Origin: Patescibacteria group bacterium
GTDB taxonomy: Bacteria > Patescibacteriota > Gracilibacteria > JAHISY01
DNA length: 7,684 nt
Direction: 5' to 3'
NCBI GenBank assembly: GCA_018817365.1
Contig: JAHISY010000084.1
Location: 1 to 7,684, forward strand
Within the stretch, counting starts at the first letter, position 1. The number at the start of each line of letters is the position of its first letter. Both the position numbers and the translations under genes were made by a program. Positions 1-5,431 of this stretch are shown piece after piece. The notes under the pieces were generated by a model. That model saw only the letters and a list, made by a program, of their open reading frames with translations, did not search any database and was not told the DNA's origin.

Positions 1-303
1 ATCACAAAATACATTCCCGAACGTGGTGACATAGTTTGGTTGTCTTTCGACCCGCAAGCTGGTCACGAACAATCCGGCAGAAGACCAGCCCTCACGCTTT
101 CGCCGCGGAAATATAATTCCGCGATGGAGGAATTATCGAAAACTTCGCAAACTGCCTTCGCGAAACTCTACGAGCAACAGGCGACGCAATCGACGGATGA
201 TGTGAAAGTCGAGGATAAAAACGAGCCGAAAAATGACGAGAAAAGGGAGGGTGATGAGACTGTCGAGGGAGAGGTGGTGGATGAGGGGAAGAAAGATGAA
301 TGA
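1..303 (+). CDS. Chimeric frame: MazF-like toxin N-terminus joined to a DnaK-like C-terminal tail (5' partial)
   Basis: The frame is open from base 1, so the true start lies just upstream of the window. Bases 1-117 encode a typical MazF start: YIPERGDIVWLSFDPQ, then AGHEQSGRRPALTLSP and KYN. This is the first beta-strands of the MazF mRNA interferase, including the conserved GDIVW and GRRPA motifs. The rest of a MazF protein (about 70 residues, normally a TGLA..CPIT segment next) is missing. From about base 121 the protein becomes MEELSKTSQTAFAKLYEQQA, then a long Lys/Glu/Asp-rich linker and EGEVVDEGKKDE at the end. Helical LSKT.Q...LYEQQ followed by a charged linker and a VVDE-type end is the usual form of the DnaK C-terminus. 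I infer an in-frame fusion of a mazF 5' end to a dnaK 3' end. The product is unlikely to be an active toxin. The MazF part is clear; the DnaK part is likely but rests on a short, low-complexity tail. The stop overlaps the next gene's start. Confidence 0.7.
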   Translation: MTKYIPERGDIVWLSFDPQAGHEQSGRRPALTLSPRKYNSAMEELSKTSQTAFAKLYEQQATQSTDDVKVEDKNEPKNDEKREGDETVEGEVVDEGKKDE

Positions 304-925
304 TGAAATTAAAAATCACGTTGATTACAGAATTTTAATTAAACATAAAAATAACTATTTTGGGTTAGGTAAAGTTTCGATAAATACACACAAAGGTGAT
401 TTTTATTATTTTCTCCCAAGAAACAGCATGCTTTGTGGAGAAAAATTAGACCACATTTCTTTTCATAAAGACGGGAATATCCACGCAAAGTTACAAAGTG
501 GCAAGAGAGTGAATTTAGTGAAAAGGCAACCAACTCAAAATATTGGATTTCAATATATTTTGGGTGAAGCAATAAAAGATTTTCAAAAGCTACCAATAAT
601 TTCTCAAGAAAAGATCGATGCAGAAAAAGTTAAACCTATAGTTTTCAGAGCTAAAGGCACTAAAAAACCAATTATTTTAGAACTTTCAATAGTTTCAGGG
701 AAAAATATTATTTCTTTTCTTCGTGGGGAAGAAACTCCATTATCCGAAGCAGACTCAAGAAAAAATCCAAATATCCTTGGTGCTGAAAAAAGATGTTTAG
801 GTTGGCATTCCGGAAATGCCGATAAATTAATGCAATATTGCTTATTGAAATTTCCTAGTAATTGGGATTTCCCGACAAACATTCGGTTGCAAATACCTCA
901 ATGCTCAAAAATTAAAAATAAGTAA
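296..925 (+). CDS. Hypothetical soluble protein, 209 aa, AT-rich
   Basis: I do not recognise this protein. I chose the ATG at 296 over an upstream ATG at 233. The 21-residue extension from 233 is Arg/Trp-rich and overlies the DnaK-like tail in another frame, while 296 has AGGGG at 284-288, seven bases before it. The start overlaps the preceding stop by 8 bases, which suggests translational coupling. No signal peptide or membrane segment is visible. The first 80 residues alternate short hydrophobic and polar stretches (YRILIKHKNNYFGLGKV, then DHISFHKDGNIHAKL), consistent with a beta-rich domain. The middle carries a basic KRVNLVKRQ stretch, and the C-terminal third has two Cys (EKRCLGWH and MQYCLL) and a basic end. 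Base composition is much AT-richer than that of the DnaK-like tail before it, suggesting a different origin. Length and continuity support a real gene; function is unknown. Confidence 0.7.
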   Translation: MNDEIKNHVDYRILIKHKNNYFGLGKVSINTHKGDFYYFLPRNSMLCGEKLDHISFHKDGNIHAKLQSGKRVNLVKRQPTQNIGFQYILGEAIKDFQKLPIISQEKIDAEKVKPIVFRAKGTKKPIILELSIVSGKNIISFLRGEETPLSEADSRKNPNILGAEKRCLGWHSGNADKLMQYCLLKFPSNWDFPTNIRLQIPQCSKIKNK

Positions 926-933
926 TGGCTTTT

Positions 934-942
934 TGCTAAACT
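934..942 (+). promoter_or_regulatory. Probable extended -10 element upstream of the membrane-protein gene
   Basis: TGCTAAACT follows a five-T run (GCTTTTTGCTAAACT), nine bases after the preceding stop codon. It matches the TTTTTGCTAAA core of the two longer copies near 1589 and 2387, but the hairpin part upstream is absent here. Predicted transcription start is near 949, leaving a leader of about 53 bases to the ATG at 1002. No clear -35 box is seen. Confidence 0.4.
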
Positions 943-1001
943 GATTTTGTTTTTAATTTTTGAAACAAAAGACGATTCTGTTGTTTTTCAATTCATAAAC
1001 C

Positions 1002-1556
1002 ATGAAAAATTCAACGACGAACAAAGCAGGCAATTTTATAAAAGGAGAAGTCCTTAAATCAGAGCGAAACTCGTTTGCTGTTCGCATTATTACTATCGCT
1101 GTATGTTATTCCGGTATAACTTTTTGGCTTAACTCTATTCGTGCCACCGCGTCGCTTTGGTTTGTATGGATTTTGATCATAATCCAATTCACTTTATATT
1201 TTTCCATATTCATCGCAGGCTATCGACGTGCCATAGTGTGTGGTATGAATAAGAATATAAGTCTAATCGTTTTTACAGCTCTCGCTATTTTAGGCAGAGT
1301 GAACGATTGGGAATTAGCGATAATCCCTTTAACTGTAATTATTATGCTTGTAGCCTCATCAAAAACTAAAAATATTTCCGATGAAAATAAACATTTGCTA
1401 CCAAAACATTTAGACGAAAAAACCTCGGACTCATACAAGAGGCAACCGAAGAGTTCGTCTATACCAAAAAGAAAACCGGAGGATTATCTAACTCCAGAAC
1501 AGATAAAAAAATTGAATCAAGCTCAACGGGAACTGGTGGGAGAAGAAGAAAAATAA
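1002..1556 (+). CDS. Hypothetical four-helix membrane protein with charged cytoplasmic-type tail, 184 aa
   Basis: No family recognised. The ATG at 1002 gives a short hydrophilic N-terminus. Four hydrophobic stretches follow, at about residues 28-44, 51-73, 85-98 and 104-119. From residue 120 to the end the protein is hydrophilic and rich in Lys, Ser, Pro and Glu, ending with LTPEQIKKLNQAQRELVGEEEK, which looks like a short amphipathic helix. An even number of helices puts both ends on the same side; basic residues at 19-28 and 74-84 fit a cytoplasmic N-terminus and tail by the positive-inside rule. No Shine-Dalgarno is seen before the ATG (the preceding bases are ATTCATAAACC). The gene sits alone between two terminator/promoter-like motifs, so it is probably its own transcription unit. 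AT-rich like its neighbours on both sides. It could be a small accessory or mobile-region membrane protein; no evidence points to a specific role. Confidence 0.75.
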   Translation: MKNSTTNKAGNFIKGEVLKSERNSFAVRIITIAVCYSGITFWLNSIRATASLWFVWILIIIQFTLYFSIFIAGYRRAIVCGMNKNISLIVFTALAILGRVNDWELAIIPLTVIIMLVASSKTKNISDENKHLLPKHLDEKTSDSYKRQPKSSSIPKRKPEDYLTPEQIKKLNQAQRELVGEEEK

Positions 1557-1562
1557 TTTTCC

Positions 1563-1589
1563 AAAAGCTCGGCTTCGACCAGACTTTTT
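1563..1589 (+). terminator. Probable intrinsic terminator after the membrane-protein gene
   Basis: AAAAG at 1563-1567 pairs with CTTTT at 1584-1588, and GG at 1571-1572 pairs with CC at 1579-1580. The loop is CTTCGA and a three-base internal mismatch lies between the two stems. A five-T tract (1585-1589) forms the 3' side. It starts seven bases after the TAA stop. The stem is imperfect, but a near-identical element at 2362-2387 also follows a stop codon. Confidence 0.5.
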
Positions 1590-1597
1590 GCTAAAAT
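1589..1597 (+). promoter_or_regulatory. Extended -10 promoter for the 1617 gene
   Basis: TGCTAAAAT is an extended -10 (TG, one base, then TAAAAT at 1592-1597) and abuts the T-tract of the preceding hairpin. The predicted start near 1604 leaves a leader of about 13 bases to the ATG at 1617. There is no good -35 box at the usual distance (TCGGCT at 1569-1574), as is allowed for extended -10 promoters. Confidence 0.55.
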
Positions 1598-1616
1598 TAA
1601 TTTCCAAAAAACCGTT

Positions 1617-2339
1617 ATGTCATTTTTTTCAAAAAAACGGGAAGTCTGTTTAGAAGATTTTTGTCGTGATTTTTACGAAAATTTGATTTTCGGTCAAAAA
1701 ATAAAAGAACTCGCTAAAGAAGCCAAGGATGCTATTGTTAAAGTTGATGATGCTTTTGCGGTTGTAGATTTACAGAAATTAACATACGAATTCACAATAA
1801 TTGGTTTTGAGTTGTTCGCAGTTGCGTGGGCACATCATTTTGAAGACAGTCTTGTCTCTCAGAGTATATTTACCAAGAAATACCTAACTGAGAAAAAGAA
1901 AGATGATATTTGGGATGGAATGAAAAAATATTATCTTGCCGTCCAAAGTTCCAAGACTTATGATGTTAGTGCTATCAAAAACATTTCTATTGCGAAAGAT
2001 TGGGTTGAATATTGTGATAAAGAGAAAAAAATATTATCTAAAAATGGAATTATTTTATCCGAATCTGTTTTAGAAAATGTTTATCGTTCAAGCTGGCGAA
2101 GAAAGTCTAAAAAGGCTTGGAAAACTGGTGCTACAATTTTTGGTATTCGTCTAGCTTTGTGTGAGAGGTTGGGTTTAGCGGAGGGAGATGATTCTACACA
2201 TTTTGGACGATTTACCTTTGACGATAGCAATATCAACTTTGGAATAAATACTAACGCACAATTTCGTTTAAGCGCATTTATAAATTGGTTATATGATGAA
2301 GCAGAACAATCTTTGAGTAAGATAGAAATTAAAAAATAA
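1617..2339 (+). CDS. Hypothetical soluble protein, 240 aa, AT-rich
   Basis: No family recognised. The ATG at 1617 lies about 13 bases after the predicted transcription start, with no Shine-Dalgarno. There is no signal peptide or membrane helix long enough to be convincing. The most hydrophobic part, about residues 56-72 (EFTIIGFELFAVAWAHH), has embedded Glu and His and looks like a buried helix rather than a membrane span. The sequence appears mostly helical: an N-terminal Lys/Glu-rich segment, then the FELFAVAWAHHFEDS segment, then a Lys-rich middle. A basic patch (SSWRRKSKKAWKTG) near residue 160 is followed by an LALCERLGLAEGDD turn and a C-terminal helix. The basic patch could contact nucleic acid, but that is only a guess. 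It is flanked on both sides by near-identical terminator/promoter elements, so it is a one-gene unit. A hand count of 1621-1680 gives 17 G+C in 60, far below ilvC. Confidence 0.75.
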   Translation: MSFFSKKREVCLEDFCRDFYENLIFGQKIKELAKEAKDAIVKVDDAFAVVDLQKLTYEFTIIGFELFAVAWAHHFEDSLVSQSIFTKKYLTEKKKDDIWDGMKKYYLAVQSSKTYDVSAIKNISIAKDWVEYCDKEKKILSKNGIILSESVLENVYRSSWRRKSKKAWKTGATIFGIRLALCERLGLAEGDDSTHFGRFTFDDSNINFGINTNAQFRLSAFINWLYDEAEQSLSKIEIKK

Positions 2340-2361
2340 TTTGGCGTGCAATTTTAGATTT

Positions 2362-2387
2362 AAAACTCGGCTTCGATCGGGCTTTTT
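2362..2387 (+). terminator. Probable intrinsic terminator after the 240-aa orphan gene
   Basis: CTCGG (2366-2370) pairs with TCGGG (2377-2381), using two G-T wobbles, across a CTTCGA loop. Flanking AAAA (2362-2365) pairs with the T-tract (2383-2387) across one bulged C. It lies 22 bases after the TAA. The 30 bases at 2366-2395 match 1568-1597 at 27 positions. Confidence 0.55.
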
Positions 2388-2395
2388 GCTAAAAT
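2387..2395 (+). promoter_or_regulatory. Extended -10 promoter for ilvN
   Basis: TGCTAAAAT with the hexamer TAAAAT at 2390-2395, directly continuous with the T-tract of the upstream hairpin. The predicted transcription start is near 2402, giving a leader of about 31 bases to the TTG start of ilvN. The leader includes a tandem TTTTAAG repeat (2411-2424). No attenuator, T-box or leader peptide fits into so short a leader. Confidence 0.55.
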
Positions 2396-2432
2396 AACTC
2401 GCGTTCTGCGTTTTAAGTTTTAAGTTTCATTC

Positions 2433-2909
2433 TTGTCCCCCAAAACTCACACCCTCGTCGCCCTCGTGGAAAACAAAGCTGGCGTGCTAAATCGCATCGC
2501 GAGTTTATTTCGAAGAAGAAGATTTAATATCGAAAGCCTCACTGTCGGGCATTCGGAGAAAGAAGGACTGAGCCGGATGACAATCGTGGTGGACAAAGAA
2601 ACGAATGTCGATCAAGTTTTTCGGCAAATGTACAAAATCGTGGAGGTGATCAAAATCAAAAAATTGGACGAGGAGAAAGCGATCGTCCGCGATCTCGCGC
2701 TCGTGAAAGTCAAGCTCACTCCGCCAACCCGCGCGAAAATTTTGAAAACCATCAATCTTTTTGGCGCAAAAATCGTGAAGAAAAATTCGAAATATTTGAT
2801 TGCGGAAATTTGCGAGCAGCCGGAAAAAATCGAGCGTTTTATCGATTTGATGAAAGATTTTGGAATTATCGAAATCGCGCGGACAGGGGTCACCGCGGTT
2901 TCGAGCTAA
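2433..2909 (+). CDS. ilvN: Acetolactate synthase small (regulatory) subunit
   Basis: This is the regulatory subunit of acetohydroxyacid synthase, the first common enzyme of branched-chain amino-acid synthesis. It stimulates the catalytic subunit IlvB and confers valine feedback inhibition. The N-terminal ACT domain is plain: HTLVALVENKAGVLNRIASLF (about residues 6-26), NIESLTVG (32-39) and LSRMTIVVD (46-54). Asn14, Gly17 and Asn32 sit where the valine-binding residues of the family are found. The second domain has RDLALVKVKL and ends with IEIARTGVTAVSS, the usual end of the short IlvH/IlvN form. At 158 residues it is full length. The start is TTG at 2433: no ATG or GTG lies in frame between it and the upstream stop at 2421-2423, and the conserved domain begins five codons later. 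No Shine-Dalgarno is visible. ilvB is not next to it, although ilvB-ilvN-ilvC is the usual order. Confidence 0.95.
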   Translation: MSPKTHTLVALVENKAGVLNRIASLFRRRRFNIESLTVGHSEKEGLSRMTIVVDKETNVDQVFRQMYKIVEVIKIKKLDEEKAIVRDLALVKVKLTPPTRAKILKTINLFGAKIVKKNSKYLIAEICEQPEKIERFIDLMKDFGIIEIARTGVTAVSS

Positions 2910-2921
2910 CTCAAAGTGGGG

Positions 2922-2927
2922 TAAAAT
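2922..2927 (+). promoter_or_regulatory. Possible -10 element before the surface-protein genes
   Basis: TAAAAT in the context GGGGTAAAATCCTCC, 12 bases after the ilvN stop. The same hexamer serves the other predicted promoters in the window. The predicted start near 2934 gives a leader of about 19 bases to the ATG at 2953. A weak TTTCGA lies 17 bases upstream (2899-2904). If real, it lets the surface proteins be expressed independently of ilvN. Confidence 0.4.
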
Positions 2928-2952
2928 CCTCCGGCTTTTAAATTTTTTTAAA

Positions 2953-4077
2953 ATGAAAAAAATCATTCTCGCGATTCTCGCGATTGGAATTCTCGGTGGA
3001 GGGGCTTTTGTCGCGAAGGCAATTATCGACAAACCTGCCGACCCGCAAGCTTTCGTGAACGCAGCTCTCGCGAATTATTTCGACATCGAGTCATCGAAAT
3101 TCGCGAGTGTGATGAATTTGAATGTAACGGAGGTTGCGTATTTCGAGGGAGATTTGAATCTTGAAGTTTCCGGCAAAATCGCGAACGCGCAGGATTACCT
3201 CCCTAATCTCGATTATCAGATTGTTTTGAATGGCAACAGCAGCGCGACAGAGCAGGAAGCCGCAATTTCCGCGAGCGGAGAGCTGCGGATTTTAGATGAA
3301 GTTTTTTACGGAAAATTGGGAAAAATCGAACTCGCCGGTATTCCGGATGAAGCGCTCGCTCTCGTGGAAACTGCGAAAACATTCGCGGGAAAATGGTACT
3401 CACTCTCATTCAAAAAATTGCAGGAAGCGGATCCGAAAATTGCGGAACTTTTTGAGGAACAGGAAAGACAGCAACTCGCGCTGCGCGAGAGCTTGCAAAA
3501 TTTTTTCGCGGGGAATGATGTTTTGCTTGTGAAAAGTTTGCCACTGAGTTTCGGCGACGAGCAGAAAGTGAAAGTGATTTTGAATCCCGATATTTTGGCT
3601 TCAGATACTTTTTTCGCGGAACTTGAAAAAATGTTCGCCTCATCTCGTCTCGGCGGAATAGAAAATCCGTTTGAAATAGATGGGAAGAAAAAAGTGGAGG
3701 CGCAGCAAATGATTCGAGAAATCGTAGAAAAAAGTAATCCGCAAATTCTGCTTCGAATCGGGAAGGAAGACGGCATTCTTTACGGCTATGAATTTGTGAT
3801 GGATTTGAATCTCGCGGATCTCGGCATCGCGAAGTTGCCGGCAGGAATGGTGAAAATCGCGGTGAGTTCGAGTCTCGCGGAAGTGAATCAGCCGCAACAA
3901 ATTGAGATTCCAGAAAATGCGGAGGAAATCGATCCGCTGCAATTCATCTCCGTTCCGGCTGTGGAGGAGGAGATTGAAACTGAGGTGGAAGTCGAAACAG
4001 ATGTCGGAGTAGAACCTGAAGCACTCGACGAAACGAAAGCTAAGGATACTTCTGAAGTCGCAGAGATTGTAGAATAG
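2953..4077 (+). CDS. Membrane-anchored or secreted surface protein, paralog of the next gene, 374 aa
   Basis: Function unknown. I chose the ATG at 2953: it gives a classical export signal (MKKIILAILAIGILGGGAF, residues 1-19), while the open frame further upstream overlaps the end of ilvN. There is no lipobox Cys and the hydrophobic stretch has no obvious cleavage site, so it may stay as an N-terminal anchor. The exported part starts DPQAFVNAALANYF (30-43), with alternating beta-like strands after that. It carries FAGKWYSLSFKKL around residues 144-156 and a helical Glu/Gln-rich EEQERQQLALRESLQ segment. NQPQQIEIPENAEE begins at residue 312, and the last 40 residues or so are a strongly acidic, low-complexity tail. 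Order and motifs match the next gene's product from end to end, so this is a tandem duplication. The layout recalls LolA/LppX-like lipid-binding folds, but I cannot confirm that from sequence alone. No Shine-Dalgarno; the leader is T/A-rich. Confidence 0.85.
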   Translation: MKKIILAILAIGILGGGAFVAKAIIDKPADPQAFVNAALANYFDIESSKFASVMNLNVTEVAYFEGDLNLEVSGKIANAQDYLPNLDYQIVLNGNSSATEQEAAISASGELRILDEVFYGKLGKIELAGIPDEALALVETAKTFAGKWYSLSFKKLQEADPKIAELFEEQERQQLALRESLQNFFAGNDVLLVKSLPLSFGDEQKVKVILNPDILASDTFFAELEKMFASSRLGGIENPFEIDGKKKVEAQQMIREIVEKSNPQILLRIGKEDGILYGYEFVMDLNLADLGIAKLPAGMVKIAVSSSLAEVNQPQQIEIPENAEEIDPLQFISVPAVEEEIETEVEVETDVGVEPEALDETKAKDTSEVAEIVE

Positions 4078-4105
4078 AATTTTTTATTTTTTTAATTTCT
4101 TCACA

Positions 4106-5392
4106 ATGAGTAAAAAAATCCTGCTCACTCTCATAGCTTGCACTCTCGTTTTCACGAGCGGCTGCGGAGAAACAACCCCCGATCCGCAAGAACTTTTGCG
4201 AAAAGCTTTCGAGAATGCTTTATCGATTAATTCCGCGACTTTCAGCGCGAGCGGAAACACACGAATCGAAAATGTGGAAAACACGAACGGCGAGGTCAAA
4301 TTCACTTTCGAAGGAAAGGGTGAAGACATTTTAAAATTTCCGCCGAAAATCGATTACTCGGTCGGAGCGGAATTCAACCTCCAAAATCCGGAAGAGGGAA
4401 ATGTCACCGGTTCCGGAAAATTTTCGATCAAAATGCTCGATATACTCGATGACTCGATTTTTGCGAAATTCGAACTCACCGAGCTCGCAGGAAAACCGGA
4501 ATTGGAAGCAGCAAAACCTTTCATTCAAATGTTTTCGGGAAAGTGGTACAAATTTTCTCTCAAAAATCTCGGTATTAATCCTGAGATTGAAGCAGCTTTT
4601 GTAGAGAAGCAAGAACATCAGCAAAAATTCATCGAGTTCTGTAAAAAACTTTTGAGCGAAAATGATCTCCTGCTCGCAAAAAATCTGCGAGAAGATGGTG
4701 AAGATTTTGTGATTGAAGTGGAACCGAATTTTGATCTCATTTTGTCTGAAAAATTTTTGGATGACACTCGCGCTAGCTTACTCAAGCTCGTCAAAGAAGT
4801 TGATGAAAATGCGCCCGGTCCGCCGGAATTTGACGATGAGATGCGCGCGGAACTTCCTGAAATTCGAGAAACTGCGAAAAAAGTTTGGCAGGTCAGTAAC
4901 TTCAAGCTCACGATGAAAATCGGAAAAGAGAATCAAATCGCTCACACTTCAGTCGTGAGCGGAAATCTCGACCTCGCGGAGATTGCGAAAATAGTTCCCG
5001 AGATGAAATTGGAATGTTCGCAGTGGCAAATCGATGAAGGAGTTTGTGAGCCACGAGAGCTGAGTGGCAAAATTATTTTCGATTTCACTTCCACATCGAG
5101 TAATTTCAATCAGCCGCAAAACATCACTCCGCCCGAAGATTTCATCGATTTTGCTCCGGCGATGATTTTAGGCGGGATGCAACTTTCACCACCAATTTCT
5201 GAATCCGAGAACGAAGATTTTTTACTAGAAATTCCATCTTCGGAATTGGGGGAAATGTCGCAGCCGAACCTCGAACTTGAAGAGTTCGGACTTCCTCCAA
5301 ATCTCGAATTTGACGAACCTACCTCCCCCCCATCTTTGGAGCCCGAAGAAGCTCCAGTCGAAAAAAATCAGCCGATAGCTCGACCCCGCTAA
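4106..5392 (+). CDS. Lipoprotein, paralog of the preceding gene, 428 aa
   Basis: Function unknown. The N-terminus is a type II signal peptide: a short basic start, a hydrophobic core (ILLTLIACTLVF) and TSGC with the acceptor Cys20. The mature protein should be lipid-anchored on the outer face of the membrane. It then parallels the preceding protein: DPQELLRKAFENAL (26-39), FSGKWYKFSLKNL (143-155), VEKQEHQQKFIEFCKKLLSENDLLLAKNL against the other's EEQERQQ...GNDVLLVKSL, MKIGKEN near residue 270 against LRIGKEDG, and NQPQNITPPED (335-345) against NQPQQIEIPEN. Two Cys unique to this copy (304 and 314, in CSQWQIDEGVC) could form a disulfide outside the cell. The C-terminus from about residue 350 is Pro/Glu/Ser-rich with loosely repeated PNLE..E / PPSLEPEE units, and looks like a flexible stalk. 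It starts 28 bases after the previous stop with no terminator between, so the two are probably co-transcribed. The leader (TTAATTTCTTCACA) has no Shine-Dalgarno. Confidence 0.85.
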   Translation: MSKKILLTLIACTLVFTSGCGETTPDPQELLRKAFENALSINSATFSASGNTRIENVENTNGEVKFTFEGKGEDILKFPPKIDYSVGAEFNLQNPEEGNVTGSGKFSIKMLDILDDSIFAKFELTELAGKPELEAAKPFIQMFSGKWYKFSLKNLGINPEIEAAFVEKQEHQQKFIEFCKKLLSENDLLLAKNLREDGEDFVIEVEPNFDLILSEKFLDDTRASLLKLVKEVDENAPGPPEFDDEMRAELPEIRETAKKVWQVSNFKLTMKIGKENQIAHTSVVSGNLDLAEIAKIVPEMKLECSQWQIDEGVCEPRELSGKIIFDFTSTSSNFNQPQNITPPEDFIDFAPAMILGGMQLSPPISESENEDFLLEIPSSELGEMSQPNLELEEFGLPPNLEFDEPTSPPSLEPEEAPVEKNQPIARPR

Positions 5393-5431
5393 ATTCTTAA
5401 ATCTTATTTTTTAATTTTTAATCCTTCCATA

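Noticed and set aside
233..295. Extension of the 209-aa orphan protein to an ATG at 233
   Set aside because: The added 21 residues are Arg/Trp-rich and overlie the DnaK-like tail in a different frame; the ATG at 296 has a good ribosome-binding site.
301..303. Use of genetic code 25 (TGA as glycine)
   Set aside because: TGA ends the first frame, and no conserved gene in the window needs TGA as a sense codon; conserved glycines in ilvC are all GGN.
2411..2424. Tandem TTTTAAG TTTTAAG in the ilvN leader
   Set aside because: Only two short copies in AT-rich DNA; could be chance, and no pairing or regulatory motif uses it.
2396..2432. Attenuator, T-box or other amino-acid-responsive leader for the ilv genes
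   Set aside because: The leader is only about 31 bases from the predicted transcription start, with no room for alternative hairpins or a leader peptide.
2918..2948. Terminator between ilvN and the first surface protein
   Set aside because: The GGGG and TCCT arms pair mainly through wobbles and the stem is too short; the T-run at 2942-2949 alone is not enough.
2860..2952. Extension of the first surface protein into ilvN
   Set aside because: The export signal begins at the Met coded at 2953; the extra 31 residues overlap ilvN and would bury the signal peptide.
2505..3032. A 175-codon open frame on the minus strand
   Set aside because: It lies opposite ilvN and the start of the surface-protein gene. 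It has no promoter or recognisable domain and is rich in Arg, His and Phe, as expected from reading these codons backwards.
3306..3776. A 156-codon minus-strand open frame inside the first surface-protein gene
   Set aside because: Ser/Phe/Lys-rich composition mirrors the GAA/AAA/GCG codons on the plus strand; no start signal or family.
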